This document shows positions 17,813-26,966 of a stretch of 64,000 nt of DNA, one piece after another. The stretch is taken from contig NZ_JALKAJ010000002.1 of NCBI RefSeq assembly GCF_023015615.1, positions 696,501 to 760,500 on the forward strand, written 5' to 3'. Both the position numbers and the translations under genes were made by a program. Positions within the stretch are counted from its first letter, which is position 1. Every line of letters starts with the position of its first letter. The notes beneath the pieces were generated by a model that was not told the DNA's origin, did no database searches, and saw only the letters and a program-made list of their open reading frames with translations. This DNA is from Qipengyuania sp. S6317L1 (lineage in GTDB: Bacteria > Pseudomonadota > Alphaproteobacteria > Sphingomonadales > Sphingomonadaceae).

Positions 17813-18417
17813 GAAGCCGCCTTCTTCAATGCCACTCGAATGAGGTCGCCCTCGGGAGCGTCTTCGCCCAGTTCCGCCTGAGCCTTCGCCACCGCTTGGG
17901 CAGCAATTGCAGGCTTGAAGCCGAGGTTTTCGAGCGCGCTCACCGCATCGGCGCTTGCGCTGCCGGCCGCACTGATGGCGCTGGCGGGAACGCCGGCCAT
18001 TCCGCCGCCCGGAAGCGCGCCGGCCTTGTCTTTCAGCTCGTTGACGATCCGCCCCGCCAGTTTCGGCCCCACGCCATTGGCGCGCGCAACGCTTGCGGCG
18101 TCACCTGCCGCGCAGGCATCGCGCAGTTCTCCGGTGGAGAGCGCGGAGAGGATTGCGAGGCCCACTTTGGAGCCTACGCCCTGAACCTGCGTCAACAAAC
18201 GGAACCAGTCGCGCTCTGCACTCTCGGCAAAGCCCAGCAGGCGCATATCGTTTTCGGACACCTGCATGTCAGTGTGGATGGTGCACCCCTCGCCCACTTC
18301 GCCCAGCGCGCTCAGCGTGCGCGCTGAGCAATGGACGAGATAGCCCACCCCTTGGACATCAACGATGGCCCAATCCTCGCCGATGGAGTCCAGCCTGCCA
18401 GATAGCTTTGCAATCAT
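17809..18417 (-). CDS. ruvA: Holliday junction DNA helicase subunit RuvA
   Basis: A 202-residue protein starting MIAKLSGRLDSIGED, the expected RuvA N-terminus; sequence upstream in frame is not RuvA-like. Domain I is the OB fold (residues 1-62), domain II has helix-hairpin-helix motifs (LLTQVQGVGSKVGLAIL and ARANGVGPKLAGRIVNELKDK), and domain III at the C-terminus (VSALENLGFKPAIAAQAV) binds RuvB. It tetramerises on four-way junctions. First gene of the operon; divergent from aroC with about 105 bases between starts. No ruvC is visible in the window. Confidence 0.96.
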   Translation of the reverse strand: MIAKLSGRLDSIGEDWAIVDVQGVGYLVHCSARTLSALGEVGEGCTIHTDMQVSENDMRLLGFAESAERDWFRLLTQVQGVGSKVGLAILSALSTGELRDACAAGDAASVARANGVGPKLAGRIVNELKDKAGALPGGGMAGVPASAISAAGSASADAVSALENLGFKPAIAAQAVAKAQAELGEDAPEGDLIRVALKKAAS

Positions 18418-18522
18418 GGTTTGTTCTTGAAGGAAACGTGCGTCTTTCGCCAGAGCCAACTCGCCGTTTTGCGCATTTGAAACTCTCGACAAACAGAGCG
18501 CACCCGTTATTGGCTTTTGCTC

Positions 18523-19608
18523 ATGAGCTACAACACCTTCGGGCGGGTCTTCCGCTTTACCACTTGGGGAGAAAGCCACGGGCCGGGTCTTGGCGCGGTG
18601 ATTGACGGCTGCCCGCCGAATATTCCGCTCACCGAGAAGGATATTCAGCCCTTTATGGACGCGCGCCGTCCGGGGCAGAGCAAATATACGACGCAGCGCC
18701 AAGAGGCGGATCAGGTGCGCATCATGTCGGGCGTCTTCACCAATGATGAAGGCGTTCAGGTGACCACGGGCACGCCGATCCACCTTATGATCGAGAACAC
18801 CGATCAACGCTCAAAAGATTATTCCGAGATCGCCAAGGCCTATCGTCCAGGTCACGCGGATTACACTTATGACGCCAAATACGGCATCCGCGATTATCGC
18901 GGAGGCGGGCGGTCGAGCGCGAGAGAGACTGCGGCACGCGTGGCGGCTGGGGCGGTGGCGCGTAAAGTGATCCCCGAGGTGACAATCACCGCTTTCCTCT
19001 CGGAGCTTGGCGGCGATGCGATCGAGCGCGATGCAATCAATTTTGAGGAAATCGGGAAAAACCCATTTTTCTGCCCCGACAGTTGGGCCGCGAGACGGTG
19101 GGAAGAATTGGTCGATAATGCGCGCAAAAGTGGCTCATCATTGGGCGCAATTGTCGAATGTGTTGCCGAAGGTGTCCCCGCAGGTTGGGGCGCGCCGATC
19201 TATGCAAAGCTGGACAGCGAACTGGCCGCCGCAATGATGACCATCAACGCGACCAAGGGCATAGAGATCGGCGATGGTTTCGAGGCTGCGCGCCTGACCG
19301 GCGAACAAAACGCTGATGCGATGAGCCCCGGCGCAGATGGCAAACCCGTCTATGCCAGCAATCACGCAGGCGGCACGGCTGGCGGCATTTCAACCGGACA
19401 ACCCGTGGTGTGCCGCGTGGCGTTCAAGCCGACTTCGTCAATCCTTACCCCCGTGGACTCGATCACGTCGGATGGTGAGGCAACGCAGGTCCGCACCAAA
19501 GGCCGTCACGACCCCTGCGTCGGCATCCGCGGCGCGCCTGTGGTCGAGGCGATGATGGCGCTGGTGCTGGCGGATCAGAAGCTTCTGCACCGCGCGCAGG
19601 TGGGGTAA
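18523..19608 (+). CDS. aroC: Chorismate synthase
   Basis: A 361-residue enzyme making chorismate from EPSP, the last step of the shikimate pathway, requiring reduced FMN. The start [20 protein letters not shown] includes the family signature 1 (GESHG); [11 protein letters not shown] and [19 protein letters not shown] follow, and the late signature [11 protein letters not shown] is present near residue 330. An in-frame TTG two codons earlier is not favoured. It is divergent from ruvA and followed 14 bases later by the desaturase. Confidence 0.97.
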   Translation: MSYNTFGRVFRFTTWGESHGPGLGAVIDGCPPNIPLTEKDIQPFMDARRPGQSKYTTQRQEADQVRIMSGVFTNDEGVQVTTGTPIHLMIENTDQRSKDYSEIAKAYRPGHADYTYDAKYGIRDYRGGGRSSARETAARVAAGAVARKVIPEVTITAFLSELGGDAIERDAINFEEIGKNPFFCPDSWAARRWEELVDNARKSGSSLGAIVECVAEGVPAGWGAPIYAKLDSELAAAMMTINATKGIEIGDGFEAARLTGEQNADAMSPGADGKPVYASNHAGGTAGGISTGQPVVCRVAFKPTSSILTPVDSITSDGEATQVRTKGRHDPCVGIRGAPVVEAMMALVLADQKLLHRAQVG

Positions 19609-19622
19609 GCGTTAGCGCAGAA

Positions 19623-20750
19623 ATGGCGCGCTCAGACACGGTGGCGGGCACAGGCACAAAACCTCTTGCGCACCGGCACAATATCTTGGACACAACACCC
19701 AACATGGATACCCCCCTCTCTGCGCCAAAAGAGCGCATAAATCCCGACGACCCCCGCGACCTGGCGCGCAAGCTTGCGCGGTTTCGCACGCCTCGGCTGA
19801 GCCGCAGCGGGTGGGAATTGGCATCAACTCTTGTGCCGTTCGTCGCCCTGTTCACCGTGATGCTCTTCGCGGTGGAGGCGGGGTATTGGGCAGCGCTTTT
19901 GCTCGCGCCCATAGCAGGACTCCTCCTGCTGCGCCTCTTCATCATTCAGCATGATTGCGGGCATGAGGCGTTCTGGAAAAACCGCCACACCAATAACTGG
20001 GTTGGCCGCGCTATCGGAGTGCTGACGCTCACCCCGTATGATTGCTGGCGGCGCAGCCATGCGCTGCACCATGCCTCGACCGGCAATCTTGACGCGCGCG
20101 GCTTTGGCGATGTCGATACGCTGACGGTGCGCGAATATATGGAGCGCGGCAAAATGGGCCGGCTGTTCTATCGCCTTTACCGCCATCCGGTGACGCTGCT
20201 GGGGCTGGGACCAGCATACCTCTTTTTGCTGCGCCACCGACTTCCCATCGGCTTGATGCGCGAAGGCACGCGTTATTGGGTGAGCGCGCTTGCCACCAAT
20301 CTGGTAACCGCAATCATCCTTGGCGTTCTTGCCTACATCTTCGGAATTGGCGTCACCTTGGCGGTTTTCCTGCCCGTCCTGTTGATTTCGGCCTCGACCG
20401 GCGTGTGGCTCTTCTATGTGCAGCACCAGTTCGAGCAGACCCATTGGGACACGCGCGAAGAATGGGAATTTCACGAGCACGCTTTGAAAGGCAGCACCCA
20501 TCTGGACATGCCAGCAGTGCTGCGCTGGTTCACGGGCAATATCGGCGTGCATCATGTGCACCATCTGATGAGCCGCATTCCGTTCTATCGCCTGCCCGCC
20601 GTGCTCAAAGCCTATCCGGAATTGGGCGAAATCAATCGTATCACCCCGCGTCAGACGCCGCGCATGTTTATCCTGACCTTGTGGGACGAGAAAAAGCGCG
20701 AGCTGGTCAGCTTTCGCGAGGCAAAGCGATCTTACACGCCTTCGCAATAG
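19623..20750 (+). CDS. Membrane fatty acid desaturase (delta-12/DesA type)
   Basis: A protein of 375 residues from the first ATG, or 348 from an ATG at 19704 (MDTPLSAPKERIN). The three histidine boxes of acyl-lipid desaturases are seen: HDCGH (110-114), HALHH (about 146-150) and HHVHH near residue 312, with hydrophobic pairs between them. These bind a di-iron centre. It inserts double bonds in membrane lipid acyl chains, as in temperature adaptation. It is followed by a GC-rich hairpin (CCGGCAAC loop GTTGCCGG, 20759-20779) without a T-run. Confidence 0.88.
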   Translation: MARSDTVAGTGTKPLAHRHNILDTTPNMDTPLSAPKERINPDDPRDLARKLARFRTPRLSRSGWELASTLVPFVALFTVMLFAVEAGYWAALLLAPIAGLLLLRLFIIQHDCGHEAFWKNRHTNNWVGRAIGVLTLTPYDCWRRSHALHHASTGNLDARGFGDVDTLTVREYMERGKMGRLFYRLYRHPVTLLGLGPAYLFLLRHRLPIGLMREGTRYWVSALATNLVTAIILGVLAYIFGIGVTLAVFLPVLLISASTGVWLFYVQHQFEQTHWDTREEWEFHEHALKGSTHLDMPAVLRWFTGNIGVHHVHHLMSRIPFYRLPAVLKAYPELGEINRITPRQTPRMFILTLWDEKKRELVSFREAKRSYTPSQ

Positions 20751-20758
20751 GCTGATAA

Positions 20759-20779
20759 CCGGCAACGGCGTGTTGCCGG
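20759..20779 (+). other. Hairpin downstream of desaturase gene
   Basis: CCGGCAAC pairs with GTTGCCGG around a five-base loop, starting nine bases after the desaturase stop. It lacks an adjacent T-run; the nearest T-run (GTTTTT) is about 18 bases further on. It may slow or protect the 3' end of the desaturase mRNA. Confidence 0.4.
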
Positions 20780-20856
20780 GCGGTTCGACAATCAGTTTTT
20801 CCGATCATCGTAATCGGTTTAATCTGCTTTGTTTCAGCGGCGCGATCACCATCTGC

Positions 20857-21038
20857 CAATCACCGGGTTCCAACCCGTCCCCTTGTAAGTGGCAACCGGC
20901 ACCCCTCCCCCCTTAAAGCCGGTTGTCCGCTTACACCTAACCCCCGCGCCCTGCATACCGGGGCATTACCGGGTTTACGGGACCGGAAGTCGCACACCCC
21001 TCCCCCTCCAAATGCGGCTTCCGGTCCCACTTTTTCTC
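20857..21038 (+). ncRNA. Candidate CcsR/cuckoo-type small RNA with two anti-SD hairpins
   Basis: Two long hairpins lie in tandem. The first (20885-20934) pairs GTAAGTGGCAACCGGC with a near-perfect complement around a 17-base loop; the second (20979-21028) pairs GGGACCGGAAGTCGCA with one mismatch around an 18-base loop. Both loops carry the same C-rich sequence, CACCCCTCCCCC in the second and CCCCTCCCCCC in the first, complementary to Shine-Dalgarno sequences. The second stem is followed by ACTTTTTCTC, a Rho-independent end. Upstream, CACCATCT near 20848 resembles an RpoH -10 with TTTGTTT before it. The plan recalls alphaproteobacterial CcsR/cuckoo RNAs. The 5' end is a guess. Confidence 0.6.
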
Positions 21039-21122
21039 AAGGCCTGATCAACGCAATTTCGCGCGAGCATTTTCGTGCGATGGATCGGCTTTGTCGAACA
21101 CCGCTTCGCTTCATCGCATTTT

Positions 21123-21148
21123 ACGATCAATCTCGACGCATTAATCGT
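21123..21148. promoter_or_regulatory. AT-rich dyad upstream of katG, possible OxyR/LysR-type operator
   Basis: ACGATCAAT (21123-21131) and ATTAATCGT (21140-21148) form an inverted repeat with one mismatch and an eight-base spacer, standing out as AT-rich in a GC-rich background about 95 bases upstream of the katG start. Position and shape would suit a peroxide-responsive LysR-type regulator; no regulator gene is adjacent. Confidence 0.35.
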
Positions 21149-21242
21149 TTGGACCGCACACAACTTCTGCATCATTGTATCGACCATTGGCTGTCCCTCC
21201 CTTGCGACGGGCAGCTCGGTTCGATTTGAGAGGAGAAAAGAC

Positions 21243-23417
21243 ATGGATGTGAAGACAGGTGAAATGAGCGGCTGCCCCTTCCACGGCGATGGCGGCGCAC
21301 GCACGCTTCTGGGCCGTCAGAACAAGGATTGGTGGCCGGAGGCGACCGACCTTTCAATTCTGACCGAGCAGGGCAAAAGCGCCAACCCCTACGGCGAGGA
21401 CTTCGATTATGTCGCCGCCTTCAATGCGATTGACTACAACGCTCTGAAAGAAGACCTCAAGGCGTTGATGACGGACAGCCAGGACTGGTGGCCAGCCGAC
21501 TATGGTCACTATGGTCCCTTCCTCATCCGCATGGCATGGCACGCAGCGGGCACGTATCGCACGGGCGATGGCCGCGGCGGTGCAGGCAGCGGTCAGCAAC
21601 GCTTTGCCCCGCTCAACAGCTGGCCTGATAACGGCAACCTCGACAAGGCACGCCGCCTGCTTTGGCCGATCAAGCAGAAATACGGCAAAGGCATCAGCTG
21701 GGCCGACCTTTATATCCTTGCAGGCAATGTCGCGATTGAAAGCATGGGCGGCCCCGTGTTCGGATTTGGCGGCGGCCGGTCCGATGTGTTCGAACCTGAG
21801 ATGGTCTATTGGGGCACGGAAGAGCAATGGGTCGACGAAGGCGTCGAAACCCGCATCATCCCTGACGAAGGCAAGGCGCTCGAAAACCCGCTGGCTGCGA
21901 TCCAGATGGGTCTTATCTACGTCAATCCGGAGGGTCCGGGCGGCAATCCCGATCCCCTGCAATCCGCACGCGACATGCGCGAAACATTTGCACGCATGGC
22001 GATGAACGACGAGGAAACCGTCGCCCTTACCGCTGGCGGTCACGCCTTTGGCAAGGCGCACGGTGCACAGCCATCGGACACCTTCGGCGGCGCCCCTGAA
22101 AGCGAGGCCCTGCATCTCATGGGCTTTGGCTGGTTGAATGATGAAGAAGAGATCGGCAAAGGCCACATCACCACTTCGGGCATCGAGGGTGCATGGTCGA
22201 ACAACCCGACCTCGTGGAGCCACGACTACTTCCGTCTTTTGTTCAAATATGACTATGAGCTTGTGCAGAGCCCCGCTGGCGCACAGCAGTGGCAGCCGAT
22301 CAACCAGTCGGAAGAGGACATGGCGCCTGATGCGCGGGCCCCGAGCAAGAAGGTCCCGACCATGATGACGACTGCCGATATGGCTCTCAAGATGGACCCG
22401 GATTATCGCAAGATTTCCGAGCGTTTCCATGAGAACCCGGAAGAGCTTGACGACGCGTTTGCCCGTGCATGGTTCAAGCTTTGCCACCGCGATATGGGGC
22501 CAAAGGTCCGCTATCAGGGGCCGGAAGTCCCAGAAGAAGACCTGATCTGGCAGGACCCGGTTCCAGAAGGCACCGCGCCTTCGGATAGCGATGCGAGCGC
22601 GTTCAAGGCGGCCATTATGGACAGCGGCCTTTCGGTCAGCGAACTTGTGAAAGCGGCCTGGGCTAGCGCCTCGACCTATCGCAATTCCGATCACCGTGGC
22701 GGCACGAACGGCGCGCGCGTGCGTCTCGCACCGCAAAAGGATTGGGAGGCCAACGATCCGGACGAACTGGCAAAGGTTCTTTCCAAGATCGACGAGCTTC
22801 GCGGTTCGATCTCGATGGCCGATGCGATTGTTCTGGCCGGTAATGCGGCGGTCGAAAAAGCGGCAAGCGATGCCGGTTTCCCGGTTTCGGTTCCGTTCAC
22901 TGGCGGTCGCGGCGATGCGACCGACGAAATGACCGATGCCGAAAGCTTTGAGCCGCTGGAGCCATTTGCCGATGGTTTCCGCAACTATCTCAAGACCAAG
23001 GCCAACGTGAAAACCGAAGACATGCTCATCGACAAGGCGCACTTGCTTGGCCTGTCGCTGCCGGAGCTTACCGTTCTGGTCGGTGGATTGCGTGTCCTTG
23101 GTGCCAATTCGGGCAATCGTCCGCATGGCGTTTTCACAGACCGCGTCGGCCAACTCACCACCGACTTCTTCACGAACCTTCTCGACATGGGCACCAAATG
23201 GGCTCCGGTCGATGAATCAGGCGATGAAGAATATGTGGGTACAGACCGAAAAACTGGCGCTGAGAAGTTTCGCGGAACGAGAACTGACCTTATATTCGGC
23301 TCCAACTCACAGCTTCGCGCCCAGGCCGAAGTGTACGCGGAACGCGGTAACGAAGAAAAGTTCGTGAACGACTTCGTCGCCGCCTTCACCAAGGTAATGA
23401 ACGCCGGACGGTTCTAG
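21243..23417 (+). CDS. katG: Catalase-peroxidase KatG
   Basis: A 724-residue bifunctional haem enzyme. The start at 21243 has an AGAGGAG ribosome site; the open frame upstream is non-coding leader that overlaps the dyad at 21123-21148. The distal haem residues are Arg96, Trp99 and His100 ([15 protein letters not shown]). The Tyr in LIYVNPEGP and the Met in RDMRETF area would complete the Met-Tyr-Trp adduct, and [12 protein letters not shown] supplies the proximal His. The C-terminal half is the degenerate second peroxidase domain. It detoxifies hydrogen peroxide in the cytoplasm. The next gene is a second, monofunctional catalase. Confidence 0.98.
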   Translation: MDVKTGEMSGCPFHGDGGARTLLGRQNKDWWPEATDLSILTEQGKSANPYGEDFDYVAAFNAIDYNALKEDLKALMTDSQDWWPADYGHYGPFLIRMAWHAAGTYRTGDGRGGAGSGQQRFAPLNSWPDNGNLDKARRLLWPIKQKYGKGISWADLYILAGNVAIESMGGPVFGFGGGRSDVFEPEMVYWGTEEQWVDEGVETRIIPDEGKALENPLAAIQMGLIYVNPEGPGGNPDPLQSARDMRETFARMAMNDEETVALTAGGHAFGKAHGAQPSDTFGGAPESEALHLMGFGWLNDEEEIGKGHITTSGIEGAWSNNPTSWSHDYFRLLFKYDYELVQSPAGAQQWQPINQSEEDMAPDARAPSKKVPTMMTTADMALKMDPDYRKISERFHENPEELDDAFARAWFKLCHRDMGPKVRYQGPEVPEEDLIWQDPVPEGTAPSDSDASAFKAAIMDSGLSVSELVKAAWASASTYRNSDHRGGTNGARVRLAPQKDWEANDPDELAKVLSKIDELRGSISMADAIVLAGNAAVEKAASDAGFPVSVPFTGGRGDATDEMTDAESFEPLEPFADGFRNYLKTKANVKTEDMLIDKAHLLGLSLPELTVLVGGLRVLGANSGNRPHGVFTDRVGQLTTDFFTNLLDMGTKWAPVDESGDEEYVGTDRKTGAEKFRGTRTDLIFGSNSQLRAQAEVYAERGNEEKFVNDFVAAFTKVMNAGRF

Positions 23418-23439
23418 GGGCCGTTTCTAAGGGGTCGCC

Positions 23440-23546
23440 GCAAGGCGGCTCGAGACGAGAAAGCCCGCATTGGATAGCCACCCCCCGGCTTATCCATTGA
23501 CTGGGTCGCTGGAGGCCCTCGGCGTGTGAACGCCGGGGGCCTTTTC
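23440..23546 (+). terminator. Structured katG 3' region ending in a terminator
   Basis: After the katG stop come a GCAA-tetraloop hairpin (CGCC-GCAA-GGCG), a hairpin TGGATAGCC/GGC(T)TATCCA with a loop of six cytosines (23471-23496), and a strong terminator whose stem GGCCCTCGGCGT pairs with ACGCCGGGGGCC (23514-23541), followed by TTTT. The last element is a convincing terminator; the earlier hairpins may protect the mRNA end. Confidence 0.75.
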
Positions 23547-23655
23547 ATTGGATCCATAAATAAGACAGATCGCTTTTTTCGTTAGCCGGACGGAGGAACG
23601 AAGTGGCTCGTCACTTGTAGGATTTGCATCACTTCATGAGAAAGGCACGCTCCCC

Positions 23656-25230
23656 ATGGCCGACAATACCAAATCCCCCGCTACCACGACCGATTCCGGT
23701 GCCCCCGTTCAAAGCGATGAACATTCGCTAACCGTTGGCCGCGATGGGCCAATCGTGCTCAATGACCATCACCTCCTCGAAGAGATGGCCCAGTTCAATC
23801 GCACCAATATCGCCGAACGCCGCCCTCACGCGAAAGGGTCCGGCGCGTTCGGGACGTTCGAGACAACCGCAGATGTTTCGAAATACACCATGGCCAAACT
23901 GTTTCAGAAAGGCGCAAAGACCGATGTGGCCATGCGCTTTTCAACCGTTGCCGGTGAGCGCGGCAGCCCGGATACGTGGCGCGACCCGCGCGGGTTTTCG
24001 GTCAAGCACTACACCGAGGACGGCATCTTCGACATGGTCGGCAACAACACGCCGATCTTCTTCATACGCGATCCCATGAAGTTCCAGCATTTCATCCGCA
24101 GCCAGAAACGCCGCGCCGACAACGGTCTGCGTGATCACGATATGATGTGGGATTTCTGGACGCTTTCCCCTGAAAGCGCGCATCAGGTGGCCTATCTGAT
24201 GGGTGATCGCGGTGTGCCCAAGAACTGGCGCGAAATGAACGGTTACGGCAGCCACACCTATATGCTCATCAATGAAGAAGGCGAGCGTTTCTGGGTCAAA
24301 TTCCACTATCTCACCAATGTTGGCGATAAAGGCGGCAACGCCCACCTCACGCAGGACGAGGCGGTGAAGAAGGCGGGCGAGGACAGCGATTACCACCGCC
24401 GCGACCTTTTCAATGCGATTGACGAAGGCAACTATCCAAGCTGGACCCTCAAATGGCAGATCATGCCGTTCGAAGATGCCAAGACCTATCGCATCAATCC
24501 GTTCGACCTTACCAAAACATGGCCGCATGGGGATTATCCGTTGATGGAGGTCGGCACGCTAACGCTCAACCGCAACCCGACCGACTGGCACATGGAAATC
24601 GAGCAATTGGCATTTGAGCCGAACAACATGGTGCCCGGCATTGGCCTGTCGCCCGACAAGATGCTGCTCGCCCGCGGTTTCTCTTATGCCGACGCGCACC
24701 GCGCGCGCCTTGGCACCAATTACAAGCAGATCCCGGTCAATAAACCCGTGAACGAAGTGCACTCCTATGCACGCGGTGGTCACATGCAGATCGAAAAGCG
24801 CGAGGACCCGGTTTATGCGCCCAATTCCTATGGCGGGCCGGCAGCGCAAAAGAAAATCGGCAATGAGGCAACCTGGGCCGCTGATGGCGACATGGTGCGC
24901 CAAGCCTATACCTTGCGCGAAGACGACGACGACTGGAGCCAGGCCCGCGCGCTGGTGATGGAAGTCATGGACGATGAACAGCGGACACGCTTCGTCTCCA
25001 ACGTCTCCGGTCACCTTGCCGACGGCGTGAGCGAGCCCGTTCTAAAGCGTGCCTTTGAATACTGGCGCAATGTCGATCAGAGCATCGGCGAGCGCATCGA
25101 AAAGGAGGTGCGCGACCAGATCGGCGGCGAATCCAAGGCGCCCGGCATGATGTCTGCAAAATCGATCACGACGCGCGAGGATGTGCCAATGCCCGGCGAA
25201 CTCGATGCGCACGCCGAAGCGGCAGAATAA
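23656..25230 (+). CDS. Monofunctional haem catalase
   Basis: A 524-residue small-subunit-type catalase. The distal His58 lies in [12 protein letters not shown], the distal Asn in [13 protein letters not shown], and the proximal haem Tyr near residue 340 in [14 protein letters not shown]. The consensus there is RLFSYxDxHxxRLG, so only the second position is altered. The length exceeds minimal clade 3 enzymes by a C-terminal helical extension. It dismutates hydrogen peroxide. It lies behind katG but is separated by a terminator and 110 bases, so it probably has its own promoter. Confidence 0.95.
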   Translation: MADNTKSPATTTDSGAPVQSDEHSLTVGRDGPIVLNDHHLLEEMAQFNRTNIAERRPHAKGSGAFGTFETTADVSKYTMAKLFQKGAKTDVAMRFSTVAGERGSPDTWRDPRGFSVKHYTEDGIFDMVGNNTPIFFIRDPMKFQHFIRSQKRRADNGLRDHDMMWDFWTLSPESAHQVAYLMGDRGVPKNWREMNGYGSHTYMLINEEGERFWVKFHYLTNVGDKGGNAHLTQDEAVKKAGEDSDYHRRDLFNAIDEGNYPSWTLKWQIMPFEDAKTYRINPFDLTKTWPHGDYPLMEVGTLTLNRNPTDWHMEIEQLAFEPNNMVPGIGLSPDKMLLARGFSYADAHRARLGTNYKQIPVNKPVNEVHSYARGGHMQIEKREDPVYAPNSYGGPAAQKKIGNEATWAADGDMVRQAYTLREDDDDWSQARALVMEVMDDEQRTRFVSNVSGHLADGVSEPVLKRAFEYWRNVDQSIGERIEKEVRDQIGGESKAPGMMSAKSITTREDVPMPGELDAHAEAAE

Positions 25231-25268
25231 GTCTCGACCTTTCGGCTTCGCGCCGATGTTACGGATAC

Positions 25269-25314
25269 AAAAGACCCCTTGGCGCAATACGCGCCCGGGG
25301 GTCTTTCCTTTTTG
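25269..25314. terminator. Rho-independent terminator between catalase and LytTR gene
   Basis: AAAGACCCC (25270-25278) pairs with GGGGTCTTT (25298-25306), with an inner GGCGC/GCGCC stem, followed by CCTTTTTGC. The opposite strand ends in CTTTTGT, so the convergent LytTR gene may share it. Confidence 0.85.
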
Positions 25315-25380
25315 CAATCAATCGAAGGCGTGGCGGAGGGATCGCGGTTCTGAATCATCCCGGCTCGGGATTGCTCGGCA

Positions 25381-26256
25381 CTATATCCAGCCAGCATCCT
25401 TGAGCTCGCTTACCTGCGCGCGCGATACCGGCGCTTCGAGCCCGCCCGGCAGGACCAGCCGCACATTGCGCCCTTCGCGGCGGACATCCTCGACCGCAAG
25501 CCGCGCAACCCACCAGCTGCGGTGAACCTGACGCCCGTCGATTTCGGCCACATGCACAATCGCATCGCGCAAACGCATCAACACAAGTTCGCTGCCCAGT
25601 GCGGTGTGGACGCGCACGTAGTGATCTTCCATCTCGAGCGCGATGACATCGCTGCCCAATGACGCGGGCAGCTGGTCGAGCAAGGCATTGGTTTTGGCAG
25701 GAGGGTCAGGCTCGCTCGCCGTCGCTGACGCTGATGCAGGTGCAGGTGCATGTGCAGGTGCAGGAACAAACGCTGGCTTCTTGCCCGAACGAAGGCCCAA
25801 GACGTTGAAAAACAGCGTGACCGCCGCGCCCACAATGAAGACATAAAAATAGCTGGTGAGTGCAATATCAAGACCGGGCCAGCGAAACGGATTGTGCAGA
25901 TTGCCAAGCACCAGAACCGCGAAGGTCATCGGCACAGTCGCAATCGCCGCCGCAGCAATCCAAAGGCCGATACGAGGGAGATGAAGGGTGCGCGCCCCCC
26001 AAGAGACGAGCGGCTCCAACGGGCGATAGCAGACATAGCCAACATAGGCGAAGGCAAGCCAGCTCAAAAGCCGCACGCCCAAGGGCAGATCGCTGCTACC
26101 AAACGGCCCCAGCACGCCCAGAAACAGACCGATCCCCGTCATGATCGCAAGGTCGCTCAAGAGCCCGCGCCAGAAAGCGGCTTTGCCAGACAGATCCTGC
26201 GGTTCGCGCACTTGGCCAGGTGTTTCAATCATTTCGATGCGCAAACTGCCTGCCAT
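25381..26256 (-). CDS. Membrane-bound LytTR-domain transcription regulator
   Basis: 291 residues from ATG at 26256; an ATG at 26235 (MIETPGQ) is an alternative. The N-terminal half has about four hydrophobic segments (LAIMTGIGLFLGVLG, LLSWLAFAYVGYV, WIAAAAIATVPMTFAV and FYVFIVGAAVTLFF). A low-complexity Ala/Pro linker (PAPAHAPAPASASA) follows. The C-terminal LytTR DNA-binding domain shows VIALEMEDHYVRVHT, RLRDAIVHV and the typical HRSWWVARLAVEDV. Membrane LytTR regulators are usually antagonised by a membrane partner, and the divergent DUF2306 gene is a natural candidate. Confidence 0.85.
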   Translation of the reverse strand: MAGSLRIEMIETPGQVREPQDLSGKAAFWRGLLSDLAIMTGIGLFLGVLGPFGSSDLPLGVRLLSWLAFAYVGYVCYRPLEPLVSWGARTLHLPRIGLWIAAAAIATVPMTFAVLVLGNLHNPFRWPGLDIALTSYFYVFIVGAAVTLFFNVLGLRSGKKPAFVPAPAHAPAPASASATASEPDPPAKTNALLDQLPASLGSDVIALEMEDHYVRVHTALGSELVLMRLRDAIVHVAEIDGRQVHRSWWVARLAVEDVRREGRNVRLVLPGGLEAPVSRAQVSELKDAGWI

Positions 26257-26328
26257 TTCGCGCTTCGTAAAGTGGCAGGCCCTTAAAAATCCGCGCTTTC
26301 GGGCGCCATTTCGCGAAGGCCAGTGGCA
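26252..26328. promoter_or_regulatory. Direct-repeated motif between LytTR and DUF2306 genes
   Basis: GCCATTTCGCG followed by AGTGGCA occurs twice: 26252-26262 with 26271-26277, and 26305-26315 with 26322-26328, 53 bases apart. Each GCCA...TGGC pair is also a loose dyad. The first copy overlaps the ATG at 26256, which favours either autorepression or the later start at 26235. A candidate LytTR operator for both divergent genes. Confidence 0.4.
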
Positions 26329-26407
26329 AATCGCGCAAGGAGAATTGCTGGCGAAAGGGCATCGGCCATTCTGGGTTTCAACACAGACCCATGAAGGAAA
26401 CCAGCAA

Positions 26408-26959
26408 ATGACAACCGCTACTCTTCGCAAACCGCTTCAGGCCTTCTCGCAATTCAACCAGCCGTCAGGCGTCATGCAATTGGGAGCCATCACAAAGGCG
26501 CTGGTGCTGTTTTCCGGCATCGCCATGACAAGTGTTTGCATGATCGCGATTGCGCGGGCCCTGTTTGGCTTTGCCGGCGATCTGCCGCATCTCGGTAATG
26601 CGGCGGTGATGTTTCACGTATCGACCGTCATTCCATGCGTTCCGCTCGGCCTGTATTTGCTGATCGCGCGCAAAGGCGATGCGATGCACAAGGCGCTGGG
26701 CAAATTATGGATCGCTCTGATGGTTGTGACCGCAACCTCCACCCTGTTCATCCACGAAGGCATGGCGCTTTCATGGATCCATATCTTCGTGCCGCTAACC
26801 TATCGCGCATCGTGGGCCATCGTGAGCAGCGCGCGCAAAGGCGATATCAAACGCCACAAGGCCGAAATCGTCAGTCTGTTTCTGACCGCGCTGATGATCC
26901 CGGGTATCTTTGCAATCATCCTGCCGGGCCGAATGATGAACATCATGCTTTTCGGGTAA
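26408..26959 (+). CDS. DUF2306-type membrane protein
   Basis: 183 residues from ATG at 26408, preceded by GAAGGA; the open frame upstream of this is the LytTR intergenic region. Four hydrophobic segments are seen (LVLFSGIAMTSVCMIAIA, MFHVSTVIPCVPLGLYLLI, LWIALMVVTATSTLFI and VSLFLTALMIPGIFAIIL). The pattern HKALGKLWIALM and WIHIFVPLTY with conserved His fits DUF2306 (YozB-like). Function unknown; its divergent pairing with a membrane LytTR regulator suggests a regulator/antisense-membrane-partner unit. Confidence 0.75.
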   Translation: MTTATLRKPLQAFSQFNQPSGVMQLGAITKALVLFSGIAMTSVCMIAIARALFGFAGDLPHLGNAAVMFHVSTVIPCVPLGLYLLIARKGDAMHKALGKLWIALMVVTATSTLFIHEGMALSWIHIFVPLTYRASWAIVSSARKGDIKRHKAEIVSLFLTALMIPGIFAIILPGRMMNIMLFG

Positions 26960-26966
26960 GAGGCCC

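Noticed and set aside
21354..23153. 599-codon open frame antisense to katG
   Set aside because: It lies wholly opposite a certain gene and shows no domain; long antisense frames are common in GC-rich DNA.
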